This document shows positions 1 through 6,428 of a stretch of DNA of 9,188 nucleotides, in pieces (positions within the stretch are counted from its first letter, which is position 1; every line of letters begins with the position of its first letter). The notes below the pieces were generated by a model. It ran no database searches, was not told the DNA's origin, and worked only from the letters and a program-made list of their open reading frames with translations. Made by a program: the position numbers and the translations under genes. This DNA is from Sphingobacterium sp. UBA6711 (GTDB taxonomy: Bacteria > Bacteroidota > Bacteroidia > Sphingobacteriales > Sphingobacteriaceae), in NCBI GenBank assembly GCA_002454415.1, contig DKIT01000070.1:79884-89071 (forward strand), read 5' to 3'.

Positions 1-405
1 CAGATGTGGAGAAATAAGGATGGAATCTTGTGGTGCAATTTTAGCACTAGGTACATCTGCGCGAACGAGGATATCTGCTGTACGTTTTTCGTCAGTAGTT
101 TTCTCTTGTTGTTGAAAAAAGATGACGCCTAGTCCAAGTACTGCAACTACAGCAGCGGCGATAACGAGTGCGTTCCAGGCAAAGACCTTTATGTTGTTTA
201 CTTTCTCTTGATGAGTACGACGAGCAATTTGGTTGTTGATATCTGAAATTACAGCTTTGTTTTGACCTATCTCTATACCCATTAGAATATCTGCCAACAT
301 GGGATCACGTTGTGCTTCACGTTCAATGCTGTACATCTCCGAGTCAGAGAGTTCGCCATTGACGTATTTCTTTAGATATGATATGTCGTAATTACTGTTG
401 CTCAT
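1..405 (-). CDS. Single-pass membrane protein, putative anti-sigma-like partner of the ECF sigma factor (partial, 3' end outside window)
   Basis: Reading leftward from the ATG at 405-403, 135 codons are open up to the window edge without a stop. The first ~50 residues are a soluble helical segment with the pattern YLKKYVNGELSDSEMY followed by E-R-E-A-Q-R-D-P-M-L. This is the kind of N-terminus seen on Bacteroidota membrane proteins encoded next to ECF sigma factors, some of which carry TonB-like or carboxypeptidase-regulatory C-termini. One transmembrane helix lies at about residues 75-97, then a polar, presumably periplasmic part begins. The start overlaps the end of the sigma gene by 14 bp in another frame. 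A GGAGG six bases upstream of the ATG supports this start and suggests translational coupling. An anti-sigma role is inferred from topology and position. No zinc-binding HxxxCxxC motif is visible, so it is not a classic ZAS protein. Confidence 0.8.
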   Translation of the reverse strand, partial: MSNSNYDISYLKKYVNGELSDSEMYSIEREAQRDPMLADILMGIEIGQNKAVISDINNQIARRTHQEKVNNIKVFAWNALVIAAAVVAVLGLGVIFFQQQEKTTDEKRTADILVRADVPSAKIAPQDSILISPHL

Positions 406-970
406 TCCAAGCCTCCATGCAATTTTTTAAATTCCGTTTTCCATTTTGGATATAGCTTTTTATTTCGTTTAAACTATAGCCGGTAGATTCGCTGATCTCT
501 TTGTAACATTTTTCCTCCAAAAAGAAGAGTCTCACTGATTGTTGTTGTCTTTCGGGAAGTTTGCTAAGACATCCTTCCATTGCTGTCAACTGTCCTTCTT
601 TTTCGTCATCATGTTCATAGTGATGCAGATCTTCTGGAAATTTCACAAATTCATCTAAAGAAATTTGGGATTTGTTCTTTTGGGATCTTAAATACATCAG
701 GCAATGATTTTTAGTCAATACGTAAAGCCATCTCGGAAAATCCTTGATTTCTTGTTTGTTGGCTTTATAGATCAGTTCCTCAAAAATATTCATGACAGCA
801 TCCTTACTAAGTTCGGAATCTTGAAGATACCGAAAGCAAACATAGTATACCATTTCAGTATGTCGCTGATAAAGATCACCCAATATCTTGAGATCCATGG
901 ACTCCCGATATTGATGCAAGAGCTCATGGTCTTGCGGTGAATCTATTTTTGACGACTTGAATGCGAACAT
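392..970 (-). CDS. ECF-type RNA polymerase sigma factor (sigma-70 family)
   Basis: The 192-residue protein has the two-domain layout of extracytoplasmic-function sigma factors. Region 2 is at about residues 28-98 (LYQRHTEMVYYVCFRYLQD, then a DAVMNIFEEL helix and FPRWLYVLTKNHCLMYLR). A charged linker follows, then region 4 at about 130-186 (L-S-K-L-P-E-R-Q-Q, a Y-K-E-I-S helix, and a recognition helix around YSLNEIKSYIQNGKRNLK). It would direct core RNA polymerase to a specific promoter set. Its last 14 bp overlap the start of a membrane-protein gene, and a VWA gene is divergent. A -33/-7 promoter candidate lies at 1008-1041. The start at 970 has an A-rich leader and no Shine-Dalgarno sequence, as is usual in this phylum. 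The regulon cannot be read from this window. Confidence 0.92.
   Translation of the reverse strand: MFAFKSSKIDSPQDHELLHQYRESMDLKILGDLYQRHTEMVYYVCFRYLQDSELSKDAVMNIFEELIYKANKQEIKDFPRWLYVLTKNHCLMYLRSQKNKSQISLDEFVKFPEDLHHYEHDDEKEGQLTAMEGCLSKLPERQQQSVRLFFLEEKCYKEISESTGYSLNEIKSYIQNGKRNLKNCMEAWNEQQ
412..416 (-). promoter_or_regulatory. Shine-Dalgarno GGAGG for the putative anti-sigma gene
   Basis: GGAGG on the minus strand ends six bases before the ATG at 405-403 and lies inside the last codons of the sigma factor gene. Strong Shine-Dalgarno sequences are uncommon in Bacteroidota and none precedes the sigma gene itself. This one may therefore keep the membrane protein efficiently translated relative to the sigma factor. 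Confidence 0.6.
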
Positions 971-1007
971 TTTATTTGTTAAAAATATTTTTTTTTTCTG
1001 GTTTATG

Positions 1008-1041
1008 GAAATTTAATATTTACTGCATCCATTGACAAAAA
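1008..1041 (-). promoter_or_regulatory. Candidate Bacteroidota promoter for the sigma factor gene
   Basis: On the minus strand TTTTTG (1036-1041) is followed after 20 bp by TAAATTTC (1008-1015). This matches the -33 TTTG / -7 TAnnTTTG pattern with one mismatch in the -7 element. Transcription would start about 30 bp before the ATG. The -33 element lies 11 bp before the start of the divergent VWA gene, so the two transcription units probably influence each other. Confidence 0.45.
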
Positions 1042-1051
1042 CTTAAAAGCT

Positions 1052-2869
1052 ATGAGAGCAATACTTTTTTTTATGAGCTTACTGGTTTCCCTGGGTGGGT
1101 ATGCTCAGCAAGGATATGAGGTCAGCGGTACCGTCACTGGTAAAAATTCAAAGATTGTCCTGGTGGGGGTTCAGGTAACAAATCAAGAGACGAAGGAAAG
1201 CAAACTCACCGATAAAAACGGCCAGTATCAAATTCGGATTGTTGATGGTAAAAATACTTTGGTATTTAGTTATGTAGGTTATTTAAATCAACGTGTAGTT
1301 GTAAACAACAGATCTCATATCGATGTAGCGTTGGTTCAGCAAAACATTCGGCTGGATGAAGAGATCGTGATGAAATATAATAGTAGCAGAAAAAATGTAT
1401 TGGTCGGGAGGGCATATGGCACAAAGCCGATGTCGGGGCAGTTTGAATCTTATCAGAAAATAAAGGAAAATAAGTTTATTGATCCAATACAAGAGCCCCT
1501 ATCTACGTTTTCAGCTGATGTGAATGCAGCTTCTTATAGTAATGTGCGTCGTTTCATTAATTCAGGAAACTTGCCGGATAAAGATGCTGTACGGATTGAG
1601 GAGATGATCAATTATTTTCAATATCAAATAGCTGCACCCAAAAGTGGAGAACCTGTCAATATTGTCACTGAGTTAACGAAAGCGCCTTGGAATACCAATC
1701 ATGAGCTGATGCGGGTAACTTTAAAGGCGAGAGATCTCCCATCGGGGCAATTGAAGGCTTCTAATTTGGTGTTTTTGATCGATGTTTCTGGTTCTATGAT
1801 GGGACCTGGACGGCTCCCTTTGGTTAAGTCTTCGTTAAAAATGCTTATTGACCAACTACGCGACGTAGATCGTGTTGCCATCGTTACCTACGCTGGTGCT
1901 GCATCGGTTAAGTTGGAAAGCACGTCAGGCAAGGACAAAATGAAGATAAAATCTGCTATTGACGAGCTGGAGGCTGGTGGAAGTACAGCTGGTGCTGCCG
2001 GGATTAAGAGAGCGTATGAAATTGCCAATCGACACTTTATCAAAGACGGCAACAATAGAGTCATATTGGCGAGCGACGGAGATTTTAATGTAGGTGAAAG
2101 TAGCGACGAGTCTATGGAAGAGCTAATTCGAAAAGAGAGCAAATCTGGTATGTCTCTTACCGTCCTGGGCTATGGCATGGGTAATCTAAAAGATAGTAAA
2201 ATGGAAGTTCTAGCAAATAAGGGGCATGGGAACTATGCTTATATTGACAATATTTCTGAGGCACGTAAGGCGCTGGTAACGGAATTTGGTGGGACCCTAT
2301 TTACCGTAGCGAAGGATGTTAAGATTCAAGTTGAATTTAATCCAAGTTATGTGCAAGCCTATCGTTTGGTCGGATATGAAAATCGGTTACTTGAGGCCGA
2401 AGACTTCAATAATGACAAGGAAATGGGTGGCGATATGGGGGTTGGTCATACGGTGACCGCCTTGTATGAAATTGTGCCAGTAGGGATTGCGTCAGATATG
2501 GTGGGAACCGTAGATGCCCTGAAATATCAACAGCAGCGGAAAAACCAAGTCAATATGAAAAAAAATGGTGAATTAGCGACAGTAAAATTTCGTTATAAGG
2601 AGCCGCAGGGACAAAAAAGTCGACTGCAACAGCAAGTAGTGGCGACTAAACCTATCGCATTAAATAATGTGAGTGAAGATCTTCGATTTGCTTCTTCGGT
2701 TGCAGAACTGGGGCTTCTACTTCGAAATTCCGATTTCAAGCAAAAATCTGATTTTGACCAATTAATCGCTCGTGCAAAAGCTTCCAAAGGAGCGGATGAG
2801 GAAGGTTATCGTGCAGAGTTTATTCGCTTAGCTGAAAATGCCCGCGACCTGATAAAAGCAATGTATTAG
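1052..2869 (+). CDS. Exported YfbK-type von Willebrand factor A protein with N-terminal carboxypeptidase-like regulatory domain
   Basis: The 605-residue protein starts with a signal peptide (MRAILFFMSLLVSLGGYAQQ, probable cleavage after A18). Residues ~22-95 form a carboxypeptidase-D regulatory-like beta-sandwich (SGTVTG at the start, TDKNGQYQI, VFSYVGY), the domain found at the front of SusC-type receptors. Residues ~148-230 match the YfbK N-terminal region (STFSADVNAASYSNVRRFI). A VWA domain at ~238-412 has a complete metal-ion-dependent adhesion site: D244-x-S246-x-S248, T312 in GGSTAG and D342 in ASDGD. The remainder (~415-605) corresponds to the YfbK C-terminal domain. VWA proteins bind partner proteins through a divalent metal, and this one should act in the periplasm or at the outer membrane. 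The divergent sigma/membrane-protein pair suggests an envelope-signalling link, which is inference. The start is fixed by the signal peptide. Confidence 0.93.
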   Translation: MRAILFFMSLLVSLGGYAQQGYEVSGTVTGKNSKIVLVGVQVTNQETKESKLTDKNGQYQIRIVDGKNTLVFSYVGYLNQRVVVNNRSHIDVALVQQNIRLDEEIVMKYNSSRKNVLVGRAYGTKPMSGQFESYQKIKENKFIDPIQEPLSTFSADVNAASYSNVRRFINSGNLPDKDAVRIEEMINYFQYQIAAPKSGEPVNIVTELTKAPWNTNHELMRVTLKARDLPSGQLKASNLVFLIDVSGSMMGPGRLPLVKSSLKMLIDQLRDVDRVAIVTYAGAASVKLESTSGKDKMKIKSAIDELEAGGSTAGAAGIKRAYEIANRHFIKDGNNRVILASDGDFNVGESSDESMEELIRKESKSGMSLTVLGYGMGNLKDSKMEVLANKGHGNYAYIDNISEARKALVTEFGGTLFTVAKDVKIQVEFNPSYVQAYRLVGYENRLLEAEDFNNDKEMGGDMGVGHTVTALYEIVPVGIASDMVGTVDALKYQQQRKNQVNMKKNGELATVKFRYKEPQGQKSRLQQQVVATKPIALNNVSEDLRFASSVAELGLLLRNSDFKQKSDFDQLIARAKASKGADEEGYRAEFIRLAENARDLIKAMY

Positions 2870-2892
2870 CTTAAATTGTAATTTTTTCACGT

Positions 2893-2931
2893 TTTCAACA
2901 GCGGCCAATTGACGGTCGCTGTTGAAATTTT
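2893..2931 (+). terminator. Intrinsic terminator after the VWA gene
   Basis: The 14-bp stem pairs 2893-2906 with 2914-2927 (TTTCAACAGCGGCC against GGTCGCTGTTGAAA, one G-U pair) around a 7-nt loop and is followed by TTTT. It begins 24 bp after the VWA stop codon. Confidence 0.85.
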
Positions 2932-2953
2932 AGGGGAGGTTGTTGAAAATAGC

Positions 2954-2983
2954 TTGCGAAAATGTAAATAAAATCTATATTTT
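2954..2983 (+). promoter_or_regulatory. Candidate promoter for the small exported protein
   Basis: CTTG (TTG at 2954-2956) is followed after 19 bp by TATATTTT (2976-2983), one base from the TAnnTTTG -7 consensus of Bacteroidota. It lies just after the VWA terminator and about 110 bp before the chosen start at 3091. The match is modest in such AT-rich DNA. Confidence 0.3.
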
Positions 2984-3090
2984 TAAGTCTTAATAATTTC
3001 AACGTATTTTGTGCCTTTGAACTGATCCTTGATGGTTGGTTGAAAATTTCTGTTTGTGAAGCGATGCATGTGAATAATATATATATATCG

Positions 3091-3501
3091 ATGAGGAATT
3101 TCCTCGTATGTTGTTTTTTGGCAATCGGTATTGTCATGCCCACAATTGCTCAAAATGCTAATTTAAACAAACAACAGACGATGGCTTACATTAACAAGCT
3201 CTATAAAACAGCTTATCGTTATAAGGAAACAAAAATTGATACGGTGACTGTGGATGGGAAGGTTCTGACGGTTTTTCTTTCCAGTGGACAGCATTTTAGA
3301 AGTGATATTGCTAAAGCAGATGTACTTGTCATTGCAAAAGTAAAATCCGGTTATCAAATTCGTTTTAAATCATCACCCAGCACTGAAGAAATTTTGTGGG
3401 CTATCCAAACTGAAGATGATGCCAAACGTCTGAAAAATGCGCTGGAGCATTTGACTAGACTTGTGAAAAAAGAGAAAAAAACAGACCCATTTGCGGGTTA
3501 A
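3091..3501 (+). CDS. Small exported protein of unknown function
   Basis: From the ATG at 3091 the protein is 136 residues and begins with a clear signal peptide (MRNFLVCCFLAIGIVMPTIAQ, cleavage near A20 or A23). The mature part of about 115 residues has a helix with NKQQTMAYINKLYKTAYRY, several predicted beta strands (TVTVDGKVLTVFLSS, VLVIAKVKSGYQIRF), and a basic amphipathic helix near the C-terminus (DDAKRLKNALEHLTRLVKK). I do not recognise a named family. The frame is open 17 codons further upstream to a TTG at 3040, but that start would bury the signal peptide, so 3091 is preferred. The gene lies between the VWA terminator and a perfect hairpin at 3542, so it appears to be transcribed alone. 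It is probably periplasmic. Confidence 0.75.
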   Translation: MRNFLVCCFLAIGIVMPTIAQNANLNKQQTMAYINKLYKTAYRYKETKIDTVTVDGKVLTVFLSSGQHFRSDIAKADVLVIAKVKSGYQIRFKSSPSTEEILWAIQTEDDAKRLKNALEHLTRLVKKEKKTDPFAG

Positions 3502-3541
3502 GCAACGAGATGTGAATTGGATTTTATCCTTTGAATAGAAT

Positions 3542-3568
3542 GTTCGGCAAGTTATGCGCTTGCCGAAC
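3542..3568 (+). terminator. Perfect 10-bp hairpin, probable terminator of the small exported protein gene
   Basis: GTTCGGCAAG (3542-3551) pairs perfectly with CTTGCCGAAC (3559-3568) around a 7-nt loop, 40 bp after the stop codon. No T-run follows on either strand, so it may be a weak terminator or a 3'-end stabilising structure. Confidence 0.55.
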
Positions 3569-3918
3569 TGAATAGAGAAAGTAGTAGGGCTTGCACATGG
3601 AATATGTGTTTAGGATTGCTGAGGGGGTAACCAAAATGCCTACTAAATTATAAAAGATGATGGGCTTCGAGACCGAAATTAAAAGTGGGTGTTGAAACCA
3701 TCCATTGTAAAATCACATCGTTATTACGAAGTAAATGTATTTACATGAATTCAACGTTAAAATGATATTATTTTATTCTTCCCAATATAATCTGTTAATG
3801 CTTCGAGTTCTATCATCTACGTTGCCAATGTCTACATAAATATGATATCATCCACTTTTGACTGTTGGCAGCAGGCGTATATGAGAAGTAGTTAGCCCAT
3901 AAAATATAATAAAAGGGC
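3569..3918. other. Gene-free intergenic stretch between convergent genes
   Basis: No open frame with coding character was found on either strand. The only local symmetry is the short inverted repeat ATGTA-TT-TACAT near 3734-3745. The composition shifts from mixed to very AT-rich toward the right. It could be decayed sequence, but nothing identifiable remains. Confidence 0.4.
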
Positions 3919-3951
3919 ATAAAAAAAGCAGTTCTTTGGTCAGATCTGCTT
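3919..3951 (-). terminator. Intrinsic terminator of the leftward membrane-anchored protein gene
   Basis: On the minus strand AAGCAG (3946-3951) pairs with CTGCTT (3926-3931). Beyond an A-A mismatch a further TCT/AGA pairing is possible inside the loop. A run of T residues follows (the A-run at 3921-3927 on the plus strand). It is about 35 bp past the stop codon of the leftward gene. Confidence 0.6.
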
Positions 3952-3985
3952 GAGCACAATATTTACTGGATGCATTTGATTTGGT

Positions 3986-4480
3986 TTAATGGAGTAACAT
4001 AAGAAAAATTGGAATTAATACAGCTAGATAGAATATTGCAGCAAGACGTTTTTGAAGGTACAAACTTACAGACAATAGCAGTTCGCTATTTTCCAAACTT
4101 TCAATCTCACCACCATTGGTAAGGGTAGAGGGTCTGATCTCTACAATTTGCCCGTTTTCGTCCTCAATTTGCCAGGCTGTCATCCACATATTTTTTGCGC
4201 ACCAAATGTATTTTCTATCAATTAAGCTAATTGTCGCTTTATTAGTCCAGGTGTTATATTCAATGTCGCCAATGAGTTCATCTTTCTGATTTCGAATCTC
4301 GGTGTATGGATTAAAAATACCTTTGTTTTTGAAATGATATTGATCGCTGTGGATAGCAACACGCGCATCTAGATTCCAATTGTTTGATTCTAAATTACCA
4401 ATGATGGTGTCCTTGTAATAAAGAGTTGATTTGGTGCCCAATAGGTTATTTTTCCAGTTGTAAGTTGATTTATTTTTCAT
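3986..4480 (-). CDS. Small beta-rich protein with C-terminal membrane anchor, function unknown
   Basis: The 164-residue protein has no signal peptide. Residues ~15-125 alternate short beta strands with turns: ATISLIDRKYIWC, MTAWQIEDENGQIVEI and the repeated tyrosine/tryptophan spacing EYNTWTNKA. The C-terminus is a long hydrophobic segment (~133-163), ending two residues after a leucine-rich stretch, so the protein is probably tail-anchored with its beta domain in the cytoplasm. The strand pattern recalls tubby/LURP-one or scramblase-like barrels, but that is a resemblance by eye and not an identification. It is divergent from the desaturase gene, with 107 bp between starts, and has its own terminator at 3919-3951. 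The shared region and membrane location suggest, weakly, a membrane-lipid context. Confidence 0.75.
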   Translation of the reverse strand: MKNKSTYNWKNNLLGTKSTLYYKDTIIGNLESNNWNLDARVAIHSDQYHFKNKGIFNPYTEIRNQKDELIGDIEYNTWTNKATISLIDRKYIWCAKNMWMTAWQIEDENGQIVEIRPSTLTNGGEIESLENSELLLSVSLYLQKRLAAIFYLAVLIPIFLMLLH

Positions 4481-4587
4481 GACTGTTTATGTTTATATGT
4501 TGATTTTAATACATTAGTAGCTATGTTGTGCTAAATGTTACAGCATGATGAAAATATTCCTTACTTTTACGAATAAATCACATTAAA

Positions 4588-5634
4588 TTGACGCATCAAG
4601 AAAAGTCGGGGCAGATCAGGAAGGAAATTAATCTATCCTATTATCAACTCAAAGAAACATATCCGCTATTAAAACATCAGAATGGCCTTGGAATGTCGAT
4701 CTTTCTATTTGCCATTATTGCAATCGTAACCGTATCTTTTGGTTGGTATCAGTCTGTTTTGCCCACTTGGCTCATGATTGCTGTCAATGCTTTTTTTATG
4801 GGGGTACTCCATGAGATAGAGCATGATCTCATCCATTGGCTTTATTTTAGAAAGCACAAGGTAATCCATCATTTTATGCTTTTTACGGTTTGGATTTTAC
4901 GTCCGCTGACTGTTAATCCCTGGATTCGTAGGACACTTCATCATCATCATCATAAATTTTCGGGTACTTTACATGATGTCGAAGAGCGGAGCGTAACAAA
5001 TGGCGAAGCTTGGTCCATCAAGCGCCTGTTGACAACGCCTGATGTTGTGTTGGGAGGGCTCCTGCGTTTGCGCCGCATGTTCAGCGATATGGACCAGGAA
5101 GTAAAAAATGGAAACCTGAAATTGGAGACTTCTTCAAAATTAAAACAGATCATGTTTTTGAGTATTGTACCAGTGACTATTTTTGCACATGTGGTTCTGT
5201 ATTTCTTTTTTGCAGATCTGCTATTCGCTTGGTTAAATGCACGTTTTGCTGTGGATTTGAGTTTTCCACATTATGTTGATAACATGTTGATAAGTCTAAA
5301 TGTATTGATTTATACCATCCTTCTCCCCAATTTATTACGTCAGTTTTGTTTACATTTCATCACTTCTAATATGCACTATTTCGGTGATATTGAGGAGGGC
5401 AATGTTATTGAACAGACACAGGTATTGAATATTTGGTGGACGTATCCCATGCAGTTATTTTGTTTCTTTTTTGGATGGACACATAGTATCCATCACTTTG
5501 TAGTAAATGAAACGTTTTACGTAAGACACATCGGTCGTAAGAAAGCGCAGGAAGTTTTGCGTCAATATGGAGTTCGTTTTAATGATCTGGGAACTTTTAA
5601 GAGGGCCAATCGTTTTCGGGAAGTTTCGAAATAA
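4588..5634 (+). CDS. Membrane di-iron fatty acid desaturase-family protein
   Basis: The 348-residue integral membrane protein carries the three histidine boxes of membrane-bound di-iron desaturases and hydroxylases: H75-x3-H79 (HEIEHD), H118-x2-H121-H122 in a run of five histidines, and H299-x2-H302-H303 (HSIHH). Additional conserved-looking histidines are at 256 and 263 (NMHYFGD). Hydrophobic segments lie at ~36-72, ~92-104, ~187-217 and ~233-250, and at ~285-297 before box 3. Such enzymes use O2 and an electron donor to desaturate or hydroxylate lipids, but the substrate cannot be told from sequence. The start is uncertain. The frame is open from 4552 without an ATG, and TTG at 4588 keeps the amphipathic N-terminus, while the first in-frame ATG (4693) would start directly at the first membrane helix. 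The stop codon is 2 bp from that of the convergent XRE gene, with no terminator visible between them. Confidence 0.87.
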   Translation: MTHQEKSGQIRKEINLSYYQLKETYPLLKHQNGLGMSIFLFAIIAIVTVSFGWYQSVLPTWLMIAVNAFFMGVLHEIEHDLIHWLYFRKHKVIHHFMLFTVWILRPLTVNPWIRRTLHHHHHKFSGTLHDVEERSVTNGEAWSIKRLLTTPDVVLGGLLRLRRMFSDMDQEVKNGNLKLETSSKLKQIMFLSIVPVTIFAHVVLYFFFADLLFAWLNARFAVDLSFPHYVDNMLISLNVLIYTILLPNLLRQFCLHFITSNMHYFGDIEEGNVIEQTQVLNIWWTYPMQLFCFFFGWTHSIHHFVVNETFYVRHIGRKKAQEVLRQYGVRFNDLGTFKRANRFREVSK

Positions 5635-5636
5635 GC

Positions 5637-6110
5637 CTATTTCTTTTTATGATAAGTCTTATAATTGCCATGCTGCTCACAGCTCAAGGCTCCCTCTTCA
5701 CAGTAGCTCGTTAGGTAGACAGAGAATTTGTTACTCTGATTTTTATCGATCTGCAACTTTTTTAATACTTCAGAAACACGTCGTGGTCTTTGAAAAAAAT
5801 CAGAATCGTACACCAAATCATCTAATTTTTTACTAATACTAATTCTCTCTTGAGCATCTGGCGGGAGAGAGTAGGGTGGGGTAAAATCGATGTCGCGTTG
5901 GAAAAATACTTTAGGCTGAATTTCGAGACTGCGGCATAGAACCAAAAAATTTGTAAGCGTCAAATCCTTTCCTTTTTCAATTCCATTAAGCGTTCCTGTT
6001 GAAATCCCTGTAAGATTCGAGACGTCCCTCAGGGAATAATACAGATCGTTACGCTTTGCGCGAAAGCGTAAGCCTATCAATTCCAGTAAGTCTTTGTCTT
6101 CATCCGTCAT
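5637..6110 (-). CDS. XRE-family helix-turn-helix regulator with C-terminal winged-helix-like domain
   Basis: The 157-residue protein has an N-terminal Cro/CI-type helix-turn-helix at ~10-70: SLRDVSNLTGISTGTLNGIE is the HTH core and LTLTNFLVLCRSLEIQP completes the fold. A proline-rich linker (~77-85) leads to a second domain (~88-157) containing RRVSEVLKKL, then FSVYLTSYCEEGAL and HGNYKTYHKKK. That order of helix, helix and basic hairpin looks like a winged helix. The family normally binds palindromic operators as a dimer, and several perfect dyads lie upstream (6130-6139, 6193-6206, 6224-6239), so autoregulation is plausible. The ATG at 6110 has no Shine-Dalgarno sequence. It converges on the desaturase gene with 2 bp between stops. 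Whether it regulates the desaturase is unknown. Confidence 0.9.
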   Translation of the reverse strand: MTDEDKDLLELIGLRFRAKRNDLYYSLRDVSNLTGISTGTLNGIEKGKDLTLTNFLVLCRSLEIQPKVFFQRDIDFTPPYSLPPDAQERISISKKLDDLVYDSDFFQRPRRVSEVLKKLQIDKNQSNKFSVYLTSYCEEGALSCEQHGNYKTYHKKK

Positions 6111-6129
6111 ACAACGAATTGAATGACAA

Positions 6130-6139
6130 TTTGCGCAAA
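6130..6139. promoter_or_regulatory. Perfect 10-bp palindrome TTTGCGCAAA, candidate operator
   Basis: It lies 20 bp before the XRE start codon, in DNA otherwise almost free of G and C, and overlaps a -7-like TATATTTTG on the minus strand. This is where a repressor operator would be expected. Confidence 0.4.
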
Positions 6140-6192
6140 ATATAGTTTATTATTTTATATAAAAATTTGTATTTAATTTTTTTTCCTTTATA

Positions 6193-6206
6193 TTTGTTGT
6201 AACAAA
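6193..6206. promoter_or_regulatory. Inverted repeat TTTGTT-GT-AACAAA
   Basis: Six-base perfect arms flank a 2-bp centre, 83-96 bp upstream of the XRE start. A related pair ACAAC-TATT-GTTGT lies at about 6251-6264. These may be binding sites, but AT-rich DNA gives such dyads fairly easily. Confidence 0.3.
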
Positions 6207-6223
6207 AGTTTTTAATGGATTAA

Positions 6224-6239
6224 ATTTTCGTACGAAAAT
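6224..6239. promoter_or_regulatory. Perfect 16-bp palindrome ATTTTCGTACGAAAAT
   Basis: All eight base pairs on each side match with no spacer, which is improbable by chance in a short region. It lies 114 bp upstream of the XRE gene and about 110 bp left of the direct repeats. With no central spacer it is a poor RNA hairpin and a better candidate for a dimeric protein site. Confidence 0.45.
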
Positions 6240-6349
6240 GTTTTTTGTTTACAACTATTGTTGTTTAATAGACCTTACATCACCGCATTATAGAATAATA
6301 ATTAACGATTATTTTATAGTCAGATGAGAATGAAAAGCAATAATTAACA

Positions 6350-6424
6350 AAGATAAAGTCAATTTGCCCGGCTTCGGTATCCAAGAATCCGTCAAGTTCC
6401 GCCGGAGCTGTGGTAAGTTGCATA
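6350..6424. repeat. 75-bp direct repeat, copy 1
   Basis: It is identical to 6464-6538 at 73 of 75 positions (differences at 6370 and 6411), offset by 114 bp. GC content is about 48% against a much more AT-rich surround. Read on the minus strand it encodes a peptide beginning MQLTTAPAELDGF and continuing LDTEAGQIDFI, so it may be derived from coding DNA. Its function is unknown. Confidence 0.9.
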
Positions 6425-6428
6425 TGAG

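Noticed and set aside
704..940. Plus-strand open frame of 78 codons inside the sigma gene
   Set aside because: Antisense to a clear ECF sigma domain; no protein-like character or start signals.
944..951. Perfect -7 element TATTTTTG as promoter for the VWA gene
   Set aside because: No TTG at the required distance upstream, and it lies inside the sigma coding region about 100 bp from the VWA start.
3040..3090. TTG start at 3040 for the small exported protein
   Set aside because: It would place 17 polar residues ahead of a standard signal peptide; the ATG at 3091 fits better.
5567..5836. Plus-strand open frame of 89 codons over the desaturase end and the XRE 3' half
   Set aside because: Overlaps two well-supported genes in other frames and has shadow-like composition.
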